Of a DNA stretch of 64,000 nt, positions 33,046 to 41,808 are shown piece after piece. Position numbers and translations under genes: made by a program. Below the pieces are notes generated by a model. It was not told the DNA's origin, made no database searches, and worked only from the letters and a program-made list of their open reading frames with translations. The stretch is taken from positions 124,001 to 188,000 of the forward strand of contig JAKFVU010000034.1 of the NCBI GenBank assembly GCA_021732025.1, given 5' to 3'. Every line of letters starts with the position of its first letter. Within the stretch, counting starts at the first letter, position 1. The DNA comes from Candidatus Obscuribacterales bacterium (GTDB lineage Bacteria > Cyanobacteriota > Vampirovibrionia > Obscuribacterales > Obscuribacteraceae).

Positions 33046-35907
33046 TTATTCTAGACCAGTTTTCTTTAAGGCCCGTTCCATCTCACGGGTGACATTGGTG
33101 AATGTTGGCCCGGTAGTTGATTGGTAGTCTTCTTCGAAGACTCGCACCTGGTCTCTACCGCTGTTCTTCGCAACATATAAGGCTTTGTCGGCTTTCTCAA
33201 TTAACTCAGAAGAGCTTCGTGCCTGTTTAGGATAGCAGGCTGTACCAAGAGAAGCAGTGATTTTGCCCAGTCCTGGAACATGAGTATTGCGAATTTGACT
33301 GCAAAGTCTATCTGCGATCAAGGCTGCCTCAAGCAGTGAAGTCTCGGGCAAGATAATGCCAAACTCTTCTCCACCGTAACGGGCTGCTGTGTCGCCACTG
33401 CGCAAGAGGGTTTTAAGTATGGCCCCGATTTGTCTGATAGCTGCGTCTCCGACTGGGTGACCATGAGTGTCATTGATCACTTTTAGTTTGTCGAGGTCGA
33501 TCATAATCAGAGACACCGGCGTGCCTTTTCTTTCGGCGGTACGCAGTTCTTCGGTGAGGCGATTCTTGAAGTAAACGTGGTTGTATAGACCAGTCAAACC
33601 GTCGGTGATGGCTTGGTGTCTCACTTGAGCAAAGAGTTGAGCGTGGGCTATGGCCATGGCTAGTTGGTCAGCGATGGCTGATACCATGCGAATTTCATGC
33701 TCGGACCATTGACGTTGATTCTCACATTGGTGCACAACTAGAACACCCATCAATTGATTTTCATTCAAGAGTGGTGCCGCAATCAAAGATTGTGAGCCAA
33801 TCTTTGTGAGATATTCATTGAAGGCCGCACATCTAAAGTCGCCTTCTACCTGATTGACCACTGATGGCGATGCTGGCAAAGTTTCGAAAGTAAGCTTTGT
33901 TAGCGAGTCTACTGTAACTGTAGGCTCAGAGTCTGGCTGATTGATAGTCTGACTTAAGGAAATGCCCAATACTGAATTACCAGCATCGGTGACGATACTA
34001 TTGATTTTGGCATTGGGATGAAAGTCTATGCTGCTGCCGTATAGACTGAGGCCTTTGTGACATTCTAAGGCGTCACCGTGATGTTCGTGGGTGACAATTA
34101 GCGGTCCTTCGGCTCGCGGCTGGGCGATTTGTACGCGATCTGCGCCCAATGCCTTCGAAAGCTCACTGGTGACTGTATCGAGAATAGTATCGACATCAAG
34201 AGAGGTGCGCACTGAACGCACAATATGATTGATTAGCTGCTCTTTCTCGGCCAATGTTTTGGCATGGCTGTATAGGCGTCCGTGGGCAATTGCGAGCGAA
34301 ACTTGGCTGGCAACTGCTTCTACTAGCTCAAGCTCTGAAGGCGACCAAGCTCTTACTTGATCACATTGATGCACTAAAATCAAACCAAGAATGCCAGAAG
34401 ATCCTTGAATCGGGCAGGCAATCAAAGTTTTGATTGAGCGCCAATCGGCAGCATCAGTGCCGCTGTCCTTAATGACAGGTTCAACTTCGCGCAGATCTTT
34501 ATTGTCTAAAACATCGAGCCAAATAATTGAGCCTTGGTCAATGATGCGGCGCAATACATCGTTCTCTGAAATCAATACTTTGCGATTAGTCAGTGAGTTG
34601 CCGGCGAACTCTTCGTTCCACCAAACATAGTCAAAAGATAGCTCGTCGTCTTCTAGTTCAGCAGTCTGATGAGTGTCGATTAGAGCAAGGCAACAGCGGC
34701 TAGCGTTGAGGTTCTGACCCAACTCTTTGACCGTAGTATTGAGAATTTCGTCTAGATCAAGTGATTGTCTAACTGAATCTGAGATGCGCTTGACCATGTT
34801 CTTTTGATCACGGTCTAGCTCTAGAGTATTGGCCATTTCGTTAAATGCCCGAGCGAGTAGACCAAGTTCGTCACTCGATTTCACTTCCACTCGTTTCGAG
34901 AAATCACCTTTGGCCAGCGATAAAGCTTCGCGCACCAAGCCGTTGATAGCCTTGGTGAAGTGAGATGTGGCTGAATAAGCCAAGACAAAGGAGATGCCGA
35001 TGGCACAAGCGGCCAGCGAAATCATTAAAATAAGCCAGTCGTGTGCCGTTCCATATATAGTACTGGTGGGCAAGCCAACAGTGAGCTGCCAATTGGTATT
35101 GGGAACGTGATCAAAGGCATAGGCACGCGGCGTTGGGTCGGCAATACCAATGGCTTCAAGCGTTCCTTTCTGCCGGTGCGAAGCGGCCTGAACGGTTTTG
35201 GCGTTTGAAAAATCTTTGCCCTGCCAGAAATCGTTTTCTATGGTGCGCGCTATCACCCGCTTTTCGGTGTCAACCACGGCGATTACTGCACTTGATTGAT
35301 CGGCCACGCCAGTTAAGCCGCTAAATAGATTGAGAACTGCTTTGGGGTCGATAACAGCGACCAGTTGCGCCTTGGTCTGGCCATTTTGCACCACCGGTGC
35401 AGAAGCTAATAGATAAGAGTGGCCATGATTGTCAAAAACCGTGGCTGGACCCATGGTGGCCTTGCCCGTCACTTTGATAGAGGAGAGCAGGGCGCGCATG
35501 GCTGTCGACTGGGCTAAACTCTTAACTGCCCCATGGTTGTCGCGTTCCGCCTGTGCCAGAATTTGTTCTCCATTAGGAGAGGTCAAAAATAGTTTGCTCC
35601 ACGATGGCTGGGCCACCAAAGCTGTAGATAAGGTGTTGTTGGTCTGGGCATTAGATGCCAAAGAGCCTTTAGCACTGAGAGATGCTAGGGCTGAAAGAGA
35701 ATGGAGCTGCGATTCAATCCAGCTAGAGACAGTACGCACGCCAGTTGCTGCCTGAAGAGTGGTGGCGCGCTCTGCTTCAAGTTTGAGGGTACGATACTCT
35801 TTGAAAAGTGAAAAACTGCCAATAGCAAGCAATGGCGCAGCTACTCCGAGGCACAGTATCACCATTCGGGAGCGGATATTCAATCTTACTTTGCCGCTAC
35901 TTACCAC
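33046..35907 (-). CDS. membrane-bound diguanylate cyclase (dCache-HAMP-GAF-GAF-GGDEF)
   Basis: The protein has 953 residues from GTG 35907. Order: transmembrane helix (~15-32), extracytoplasmic double-Cache-like sensor (~35-285), second helix (~290-312), HAMP (~312-370, SSDELGLLARAFNEMANTL), GAF (~385-545), GAF (~570-765), GGDEF (~780-945). The active site reads RYGGEEF. RSGD, five residues before it, is the allosteric inhibitory site (RxxD), so product inhibition by cyclic di-GMP is expected. The LTDGLTGLYNHVYFKNRL-like entry to the catalytic domain is intact. An extracellular ligand probably tunes cyclic di-GMP; the two GAF domains add cytoplasmic inputs. No phosphodiesterase is nearby. Confidence 0.93.
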   Translation of the reverse strand: MVSSGKVRLNIRSRMVILCLGVAAPLLAIGSFSLFKEYRTLKLEAERATTLQAATGVRTVSSWIESQLHSLSALASLSAKGSLASNAQTNNTLSTALVAQPSWSKLFLTSPNGEQILAQAERDNHGAVKSLAQSTAMRALLSSIKVTGKATMGPATVFDNHGHSYLLASAPVVQNGQTKAQLVAVIDPKAVLNLFSGLTGVADQSSAVIAVVDTEKRVIARTIENDFWQGKDFSNAKTVQAASHRQKGTLEAIGIADPTPRAYAFDHVPNTNWQLTVGLPTSTIYGTAHDWLILMISLAACAIGISFVLAYSATSHFTKAINGLVREALSLAKGDFSKRVEVKSSDELGLLARAFNEMANTLELDRDQKNMVKRISDSVRQSLDLDEILNTTVKELGQNLNASRCCLALIDTHQTAELEDDELSFDYVWWNEEFAGNSLTNRKVLISENDVLRRIIDQGSIIWLDVLDNKDLREVEPVIKDSGTDAADWRSIKTLIACPIQGSSGILGLILVHQCDQVRAWSPSELELVEAVASQVSLAIAHGRLYSHAKTLAEKEQLINHIVRSVRTSLDVDTILDTVTSELSKALGADRVQIAQPRAEGPLIVTHEHHGDALECHKGLSLYGSSIDFHPNAKINSIVTDAGNSVLGISLSQTINQPDSEPTVTVDSLTKLTFETLPASPSVVNQVEGDFRCAAFNEYLTKIGSQSLIAAPLLNENQLMGVLVVHQCENQRQWSEHEIRMVSAIADQLAMAIAHAQLFAQVRHQAITDGLTGLYNHVYFKNRLTEELRTAERKGTPVSLIMIDLDKLKVINDTHGHPVGDAAIRQIGAILKTLLRSGDTAARYGGEEFGIILPETSLLEAALIADRLCSQIRNTHVPGLGKITASLGTACYPKQARSSSELIEKADKALYVAKNSGRDQVRVFEEDYQSTTGPTFTNVTREMERALKKTGLE

Positions 35908-36018
35908 GCTTTTGCCAGGTCCTCTAAAAGTATTTTGGGATTCCTGCTCACTGCATTATAGGCTTTATATAAAAAGAGGAAAGGGATTTTTCGTATTACC
36001 CGCAAAGAATTTTTCAAT

Positions 36019-37203
36019 TTAGTTTTTTAGAATCAGGTCGCTATCAGCTTTTTGTGATTGTCCCGTTGGCGTCAACGCCACAATTTCTTTGTAAGCCTTC
36101 TCAATGTCTAAGGGCACGTTGTCTTTCAGGTCAAAATCTAGGCCTAGGTGCATGGCCACCATAATTTCTTGAGCCGCTTGTTCTTTCTTGCCTTGAGCGA
36201 GATAAGCGTCAACTCTGACCATCCTTGCTGTTAAACAGGCGTCTTCAAATTCGAGAGCGCGATCACAGAGGTTGAGACTGTTTACTGTTTCGCCGGCGGC
36301 AAAAGCAGCACATGCAGCTGCCGCTAATAAACTCGCTCTCAGCTCACCGTCCACTCCCTGGTACTCAGAAGTTTGAATGAAGCCAGCTTTGCTGGCGGCA
36401 TATTGACGGTGGCGAAAGGCGAGCAGAGCTTTGAGGAAAGTAGTTTGCATGCTGTCAGGAAAATGATGTTGTAAATGCTTGAGCATTTTTCTTGATTGTC
36501 GCCCTAGTCCAGCCTTGGTATACAGCAGACCAAGGTGGAGGGTGGCATTGGCATCATTTTTTTGGTTTTGCCAAAGTGACATTCTTTCTTTCAGTTGCTT
36601 TGAGCTATGTGGTCGGCTCAAATCTGAGAACCACATGCGCAAGTGCGAATTGCTGAGGCAGGCGATATATGCAAGAGCAAGTGCCCCGTGGGTCACCATA
36701 TATGCCACTAAACCATCGTTCTTGATACTGTTTAGATCGGCACCAAAAGCAGTGCCCAAATTGGGCGCAGGGTGGCCAGCAAAACTTGCCATACCAGAGA
36801 GTGCTAAGAGCGGATGTAAAATGAAGTTCAGGCCTAGAGTGAAGACGATGGTATAGCCCAAGAATGTAGCCAGAAAAGGGTGGGGGCGCATCACTAAAGC
36901 TGGTATCAAGACTAGGGCGAAGAGTATCTGCAGAATCTCTCCTGAATAGCCAGAGTACGAATGCAATGCTTGTATATCTGAGGCGCGCCAGTCGATCAGA
37001 ATCAAGAAAGGCAGCACCAAAAAAAGTACCAAGCGCCAGGCAAATGCCCGATCGTCATCGTTCAGTGCTTCTTTGGTTAGTCTGTGGCGCTCTGTCCATA
37101 ACCTAATACAAGTATCAGCTGCCAGCATTACCGCTAGTGCCACCAGGCACCAGGAAGCGAAGGGATGGCAGAGAAGCTGTTGGGCGACTGCGCTGAGATT
37201 CAA
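36019..37203 (-). CDS. membrane-TPR protein, M50-peptidase paralogue lacking HExxH
   Basis: The protein has 394 residues from TTG 37203. The N-terminal ~215 residues hold about six hydrophobic helices; the C-terminal half is a run of TPR-like helices. It is collinear with the next gene upstream (37280-38494): AWRLVLFLVLPFLILIDWRAS here matches LKQFAFFVLLPMVVLFHEIGH there, so the metal-binding HEIGH is replaced by DWRAS. LRMWFSDLSRP matches CRLWFVKKTRP at the membrane/TPR junction. It is therefore most simply an inactive duplicate, perhaps a regulatory or scaffold partner. This comparison was made by eye. Confidence 0.7.
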   Translation of the reverse strand: MNLSAVAQQLLCHPFASWCLVALAVMLAADTCIRLWTERHRLTKEALNDDDRAFAWRLVLFLVLPFLILIDWRASDIQALHSYSGYSGEILQILFALVLIPALVMRPHPFLATFLGYTIVFTLGLNFILHPLLALSGMASFAGHPAPNLGTAFGADLNSIKNDGLVAYMVTHGALALAYIACLSNSHLRMWFSDLSRPHSSKQLKERMSLWQNQKNDANATLHLGLLYTKAGLGRQSRKMLKHLQHHFPDSMQTTFLKALLAFRHRQYAASKAGFIQTSEYQGVDGELRASLLAAAACAAFAAGETVNSLNLCDRALEFEDACLTARMVRVDAYLAQGKKEQAAQEIMVAMHLGLDFDLKDNVPLDIEKAYKEIVALTPTGQSQKADSDLILKN

Positions 37204-37279
37204 AATGGATGCCTATATTGGTAATCTGCAGGATCTCGACGATTATAGGAGGTAATCTACTGACAAGCCTGAGATAAAT

Positions 37280-38494
37280 TTATTGCTTGGCACGGGTAAT
37301 GCTGCGTATGGCATTTATCTCTTGTTGCACCATTGAGCCGAGCATAGGGTCGAGCCAGGTCAATGCCTCTTTACCGGCTCGTTGATTGTTTTGACAGAGC
37401 TGCAATTCGGCCTCAGCATCCTTCAAAAGTTCAGCCTTTATAAGTGTTACACCAAGGTAATAATGGGGATCGGCCAGGCTGCTATCAGTGAAAGAAGCTT
37501 GCTTATACGATTTTAAGACTTCGTGCCAGTCAGGCTTTGCCGTCCTCGAATTTTCAATTTGCTGTGCTTGACAATGGCCGCAAGCCATCCAGGCACGAGC
37601 CACGAGCACTTGGTCTGAGCAGGAGCTATCGGTGATCTCTTTAAAGCACAAAATAGCGCTCTCGAAGCGGCCTTTACTTTGGTTAATATAGCCTCGTAGA
37701 AGCCAAACATCCATTAACTGACTGTCTAGTTCTTGCACCTTATCGAGGGTTTTTTGGCTAAGACGATCTAGACCAACAAAGTAATATTGCCAAGCCACAG
37801 AAAGGTAGTTGATAGCATCATTTTCTTGCTCGGCCCGAGCCAAAACTTTTGAAAATTCTTTGAACCAGGTTGGTCTAGTCTTTTTGACAAACCAGAGACG
37901 GCATCTGGTGCTAAAGAAGGTATAAAGAAAGAGCGCAATTAGAAGAACGTGGATGATACCGGTGATGATGGCAATGGGAAGGTTCGGCATGCTGTAGATC
38001 ACGGCAAAATCGTCATTCCAGGCTGTTAAAGAAAGCAGTGGATAGCCGATGAGACAGGCAAGGCCATTAAAGAGATAGAAATATATGTACAGTGCCACCA
38101 GTGCAGGAGCGCTTTCAAAAAAAGCTAGCCCGAGAGCAAAGAAGCAGGTGGCCAGCTGAAATAGATTGCCAGCGAGAGCCACTACATAGTGTTGAAATGG
38201 AGTGAGTTTGCCATCAATGACAACCTCGCCCCAGAACATGCTCCAGTGAAAGGCCGTTATGGTGGCACCAAAATAGCGAGCGGTAAGGGCATGGCCAATT
38301 TCGTGGAAGAGCACCACCATTGGTAGCAGTACAAAAAAGGCAAATTGCTTGAGCAAATTGCGATCTTTTATGGTTAGGTCTTCATCGAATAGTGTGCCGA
38401 CATTGTCTACTACGCTTTTCACTGTATAGATAGAAACAGGCAGTGTGACCACGCCTAGAATGTAGTGAGAGATAAGCTGCCAGTCCATACTCAA
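37280..38494 (-). CDS. M50-like membrane metallopeptidase with C-terminal TPRs
   Basis: The protein has ~404 residues. The start may be TTG 38494 or ATG 38488; both sit just after the tatC stop. The zinc-binding signature HEIGH lies in a hydrophobic segment (VVLFHEIGHALTARYFG, ~60), and the second M50 element is probably a later NG/D-containing helix region (FNGLACLIGYPLLSL). The N-terminal ~205 residues have about six hydrophobic helices; residues ~215-400 are TPR-like (MDVWLLRGYINQSKGRFESA). M50 enzymes cleave substrates within the membrane, as in signalling by site-2 proteases. No PDZ domain is present. The substrate is unknown. An inactive paralogue follows 76 nt downstream. Confidence 0.78.
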   Translation of the reverse strand: MSMDWQLISHYILGVVTLPVSIYTVKSVVDNVGTLFDEDLTIKDRNLLKQFAFFVLLPMVVLFHEIGHALTARYFGATITAFHWSMFWGEVVIDGKLTPFQHYVVALAGNLFQLATCFFALGLAFFESAPALVALYIYFYLFNGLACLIGYPLLSLTAWNDDFAVIYSMPNLPIAIITGIIHVLLIALFLYTFFSTRCRLWFVKKTRPTWFKEFSKVLARAEQENDAINYLSVAWQYYFVGLDRLSQKTLDKVQELDSQLMDVWLLRGYINQSKGRFESAILCFKEITDSSCSDQVLVARAWMACGHCQAQQIENSRTAKPDWHEVLKSYKQASFTDSSLADPHYYLGVTLIKAELLKDAEAELQLCQNNQRAGKEALTWLDPMLGSMVQQEINAIRSITRAKQ

Positions 38495-38495
38495 A

Positions 38496-39389
38496 TTATT
38501 TTCCGAAAAGTTTTAGCAGAATAATTGACATGAAGTATAAGCCTGTTAGTGCTGTGGTCACTATTAACATAGAGAAAGCTGTAGGGTCTGGCGTTAGAAC
38601 ACAGGCCACCATGCCGCTGCCAAAAACTGCATAGCGCCACACTGACAGTAATTGTTTTGAGTTGACTAGACCAGCCATAGCTAATGTGAAAATGACAATT
38701 GGTATTTGAAAACAAAGGCCCATATAGAGCAAAATCGAGCAAACAAGAGAGATGTAATAATCGAGTCTTTGATTAATTGGTGAGATGCCTTGGCTGAAAT
38801 TGCCAAAGAAGTTGAGCATTGGTGGCAGCAGGCAAAAATAAGCAAAAACTGCACCACAGCAGAATAGAAGCGGGCTGCCGAAGACAACGGGTGAGACAAT
38901 GCGCTTCTCTTGTCTGGTTAGACCAGGTGCCACAAAACGGCCGATTTCAAATAGTATGAAAGGCGAAGCGAGGATCAAAGCTAAGTAGGATGCAACTTTA
39001 AAGAACACTAGTAGCGGCTCTTCTATCGAAAGAGCTTGAAACTCCATATTGCCTGCTGGCTTTTGCAAAATTCGCAATACATCTTTAGTGAGAAATAGTG
39101 CCGTTATGAAAGCTGTTGCTAGATAGCCGACGCTTCTTATGATGCGCCATCTAAGCTCGTCTAGATGTTCGACCACGCTCATAGTATGAGGGTCTTGGGG
39201 GTCTTGAGGAGCTTGTTCTTGAGGCTTGGCTTGAGAAGTTGGTACTAGCTCTGTGGAGCGGCTGTCTTGCAGGTCTAGAGCGTCTCCAGCTGCGTCTGAA
39301 TTGGTTTTGTCTGTTGTAATGGCACGAAACTGACTGCCTGAAAGATCAGGTTCGAAGTTGGTATCAGAGTTCGGTTCTTTGTCGGCCAT
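38496..39389 (-). CDS. tatC: Sec-independent protein translocase TatC
   Basis: Core of the twin-arginine translocon, which exports folded proteins. It has 297 residues. The TatC entry motif MSVVEHLDELRWRII (~70-85) precedes six transmembrane helices; ILFEIGRFVAPGLTRQEKR is the conserved cytosolic loop after helix 2. The N-terminal ~68 residues are a polar, Gln/Asp/Pro-rich extension not normally present. No tatA/tatB is in the window. The stop is 1 nt from the start of the M50 peptidase gene, so the two are translationally linked. Confidence 0.95.
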   Translation of the reverse strand: MADKEPNSDTNFEPDLSGSQFRAITTDKTNSDAAGDALDLQDSRSTELVPTSQAKPQEQAPQDPQDPHTMSVVEHLDELRWRIIRSVGYLATAFITALFLTKDVLRILQKPAGNMEFQALSIEEPLLVFFKVASYLALILASPFILFEIGRFVAPGLTRQEKRIVSPVVFGSPLLFCCGAVFAYFCLLPPMLNFFGNFSQGISPINQRLDYYISLVCSILLYMGLCFQIPIVIFTLAMAGLVNSKQLLSVWRYAVFGSGMVACVLTPDPTAFSMLIVTTALTGLYFMSIILLKLFGK

Positions 39390-39421
39390 TGAGTGATTGG
39401 TTTATTACTAGATTGATTAAT

Positions 39422-40243
39422 TCAAGCTTTGACAGCTGTTCTTGATGATTGGTTTAGATGGAATAGCACAACACTGGCAGCTACAGCGACATTGAGTGAC
39501 TCTACTTGGGGTGAGATTTCAATGTGAGCTTCTTTTGTAGTTATAGCATCGGCTTCAGCTGTTAAACCATTACCTTCATTGCCAAGCACTATGGCTACTT
39601 TGGGGCCAAATTTTAGCGAGAGAAATGACTCTTTTGCCTCAGGATTTAGAGCAATCACTTCAAATTTGGCTTGCTTCAAGCTGGCGAGAATATCTGCAAT
39701 ATTTTCGCCGCTCGATATTGGTAAATCAAAGAGGGCTCCCATGGCCGAGCGAACAACCTTAGGATTATAAAGGTCGACTGAACCTTTGCTCAATATAAGA
39801 GCGCTGGCGCCAAAGGCCAGAGAGCTTCTGATAATGGTGCCTAAATTGCCAGGGTCTTGCAAGTTTTCGCAAAGCACTACTGTTAGTGGTTTGTCTTGAT
39901 CTAACTCAGCCAATAATTGGCTGGTTGAGAGGCTTTGCTTGGTCTTAGCAATGGCGACGACATTGCAAGGCGAAGTCGTGGTGCTCAAAGTCTTGAACAG
40001 AGACGAATCAACCACATTCAATTCAAGCAAGTTGTCGTCAAAAGTTTCTGGAAAACCCCTTTCGAAGTAGGCGGAGTCCATAACTACTGATTCAATTTCG
40101 ATGTCTTTGCTAAAGGCCTCGAGCAAAACTTTTTCGCCCTCAATAAGGAAAAGCCCGGCTTTGTGCCGGGCTTGGCGCTCATGAAGTGAGCGAATCCTTT
40201 TTAAGAGCGGATTTGAGCTTGAGGTGAGAGTGACAATTCTCAT
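39422..40243 (-). CDS. TrmH/SpoU-family RNA 2'-O-methyltransferase
   Basis: A SAM-dependent ribose methyltransferase acting on 23S rRNA or tRNA. ATG 40243 (MRIVTLTSSSNP) with GGGAG five bases upstream is preferred over GTG 40249. The 273 residues show the N-terminal RNA-binding part (HKAGLFLIEGEKVLLEA) and the knotted SPOUT core: motif 1 LCENLQDPGNLGTIIRSS, motif 2 VAIVLGNEGNGL and motif 3 ISPQVESLNVAVAASVVLF. It starts 15 nt after rplT, consistent with a ribosome-related role. The exact nucleotide target is unknown. Confidence 0.92.
   Translation of the reverse strand: MRIVTLTSSSNPLLKRIRSLHERQARHKAGLFLIEGEKVLLEAFSKDIEIESVVMDSAYFERGFPETFDDNLLELNVVDSSLFKTLSTTTSPCNVVAIAKTKQSLSTSQLLAELDQDKPLTVVLCENLQDPGNLGTIIRSSLAFGASALILSKGSVDLYNPKVVRSAMGALFDLPISSGENIADILASLKQAKFEVIALNPEAKESFLSLKFGPKVAIVLGNEGNGLTAEADAITTKEAHIEISPQVESLNVAVAASVVLFHLNQSSRTAVKA
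40151..40173 (-). terminator. terminator-like hairpin inside the 5' part of the methyltransferase gene
   Basis: AAGCCCGGC (40151-40159) pairs perfectly with GCCGGGCTT (40165-40173) around a five-base loop. Read on the coding strand it is followed by TTCC after the stem, with a four-T tract (GCTTTTCC). It lies ~70 nt inside the reading frame and ~85 nt downstream of rplT. It could act as a partial terminator lowering expression of genes distal to the ribosomal-protein block. Confidence 0.4.
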
Positions 40244-40258
40244 GATCACTCCCGTGTC

Positions 40259-40624
40259 TTATTTGCTCGCAGCTACCGCTTTTTTTGCTGATTCAGCTAG
40301 CTTTGTGAAAGCTTCTTTGTTAGTCACAGCTAGTTCAGCTAGCATTTTGCGATTAACTTGAATCTCAGCTCTCTTGAGGCCGTTCATCATTACGCTGTAG
40401 CTCATACCATGAATTCTGGCAGCAGCATTGATTCTGGCGATCCAGAGGCTTCTGAAGTCTCTTTTTCTTTTCTTACGGTCACGGTATGCATTCTTCCAGG
40501 CTTGCATAACTGCTTGGTTGGCAGCGATGAATATTTTGGATTTTGAACCGCGGAAACCCTTAGCGTACTTAAGGATTTTCTTGTGACGTTTTTGGAGGAC
40601 GTTGCCTCTTTTTACTCTTGGCAT
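40259..40624 (-). CDS. rplT: 50S ribosomal protein L20
   Basis: Large-subunit assembly protein that binds 23S rRNA and, in many bacteria, represses its own operon. It has 121 residues and begins [20 protein letters not shown], the usual L20 N-terminal basic tail; [20 protein letters not shown] and [16 protein letters not shown] are conserved. A strong GGAGC lies before the ATG. It is the last gene of the infC-rpmI-rplT set, with a 117-nt gap after rpmI. Confidence 0.98.
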   Translation of the reverse strand: MPRVKRGNVLQKRHKKILKYAKGFRGSKSKIFIAANQAVMQAWKNAYRDRKKRKRDFRSLWIARINAAARIHGMSYSVMMNGLKRAEIQVNRKMLAELAVTNKEAFTKLAESAKKAVAASK

Positions 40625-40741
40625 TTTGCTCCTTCTTCTCTCGAAGTGAAAGTTTTACTGCTGTTCTCTTTTGGAGATCAACATCAGCCGGTCGTCGGAG
40701 AGGAGTAATCCCGTGGACCTGACCTTGGACTCGTTTGTGAT

Positions 40742-40951
40742 TTAACGCAGATATTTTCTGTAAGGGAACATGGACAGGACGTGTTCCTCGATATCAGGAT
40801 GCACGGCTGCAGTTCCTCGCAGATTGCGTTTTACTTTGGCGCTTTTCCACTCATTCAAGTGGCGTGAACCAGCTTGAGTGCGCATTACTTTACCGGTTCC
40901 AGTGATCTTGAAACGGCGAGCGGCAGCCTTGTTGGTTTTCATCTTAGGCAT
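40742..40951 (-). CDS. rpmI: 50S ribosomal protein L35
   Basis: Small basic protein of the large subunit with 69 residues. The start MPKMKTNKAAARRFKITGTG is diagnostic. It lies between infC (72-nt gap) and rplT (117-nt gap), the almost universal gene order. Confidence 0.98.
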   Translation of the reverse strand: MPKMKTNKAAARRFKITGTGKVMRTQAGSRHLNEWKSAKVKRNLRGTAAVHPDIEEHVLSMFPYRKYLR

Positions 40952-41023
40952 TTCGGTTCTACTCTTAGTGAAAAAATACTATTTAGAGAGCTTGCTTGCA
41001 GGTATCAGCTAGCTGAAAACCAG

Positions 41024-41587
41024 TTAAGCAGGCGATTTGCCCCTTGAAGGAAGGGGCGAAAGAATCATGATAACACTCTTGCCCTCTAGTTTGGCCTCTC
41101 TGTCAATCAAACATAAATCTTTCAGGGCTTCAGCGTAACGATTCATCAGATCGATAGCCATGTCAGCATGCTGCATCTCGCGTCCACGCAGGAGAATCAG
41201 CACTTTTATCTTGTCGCCTTCAATTAAGAACTTTTGCGCACTGCGTAACTTCACATCGAAATCGTGGTTTTCGATTTTGTAGCGCATCTTGATTTCTTTA
41301 ACATCTTGGATGTGATGCTTTTTCTTCGTTTCACGCGCGCGTTTTTCTAATTCAAACTTGTGACGGCCATAGTCAAGAATACGTGCCACAGGCGGATTAG
41401 CATCTGGCTGAACTAGTAAAAGATCTAGACCTTTTTCCTTGGCCGCAGCTAGAGCCTCACGAGTAGGCACAATTCCCAGCTGACTACCATCCTCATCAAT
41501 GAGCCTGACTTCACGATCGCGAATGCGCTCGTTTAGAGGGGGAAGGTCTCGTCTTGCGTCCGGACGACGGGGATCGATTGTGCTCAA
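41024..41587 (-). CDS. infC: translation initiation factor IF-3
   Basis: Binds the 30S subunit and checks start-codon/initiator-tRNA pairing. The 187 residues contain the N-domain (LNERIRDREVRLIDEDG; GIVPTREALAAAKEKGLDLL) and the C-domain (KEIKMRYKIENHDFDVKLR; VLILLRGREMQHADMAIDLM). It starts at TTG 41587 with GAGG five bases upstream. IF-3 genes often use a rare start codon, allowing the factor to limit its own synthesis, and this one fits that pattern. A tRNA-Leu gene lies 56 nt upstream on the same strand. Confidence 0.97.
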   Translation of the reverse strand: MSTIDPRRPDARRDLPPLNERIRDREVRLIDEDGSQLGIVPTREALAAAKEKGLDLLLVQPDANPPVARILDYGRHKFELEKRARETKKKHHIQDVKEIKMRYKIENHDFDVKLRSAQKFLIEGDKIKVLILLRGREMQHADMAIDLMNRYAEALKDLCLIDREAKLEGKSVIMILSPLPSRGKSPA

Positions 41588-41643
41588 GCGTACCTCGTGT
41601 ATCTATCAAGGATTAAATAATAGACAAGTAATAATAGAAAGTC

Positions 41644-41726
41644 TGCCGAAGGGGGGACTTGAACCCCCAAGAGATTGCTCTCACTACGACCTGAACGTAG
41701 CGTGTTTGCCATTTCACCACTTCGGC
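41644..41726 (-). tRNA. tRNA-Leu (anticodon CAG)
   Basis: An 83-nt cloverleaf read on the minus strand: acceptor GCCGAAG/CTTCGGC, anticodon stem CTACG/CGTAG with loop TTCAGGT (anticodon CAG at 41691-41693, reads CUG), a long variable arm typical of leucine tRNA, and T-arm GGGGG/CCCCC with TTCAAGT loop. Discriminator base A; CCA is not encoded. It sits between rpsR and infC. Confidence 0.95.
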
Positions 41727-41730
41727 GTAG

Positions 41731-41762
41731 GCAAATAATCTTACAACAATAAGACTATTTGC
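41731..41762 (-). other. hairpin between rpsR and tRNA-Leu
   Basis: GCAAATAATCTTA (41731-41743) pairs with TAAGACTATTTGC (41750-41762) at 12 of 13 positions around a six-base loop. On the minus strand no T tract follows, so it does not look like an intrinsic terminator; an RNase III-type processing site separating the mRNA from the tRNA is more likely. Confidence 0.5.
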
Positions 41763-41808
41763 TCCACATGAACCATAAACTGTAAATCGGTGGTCAAAGA
41801 GCCTCGAT

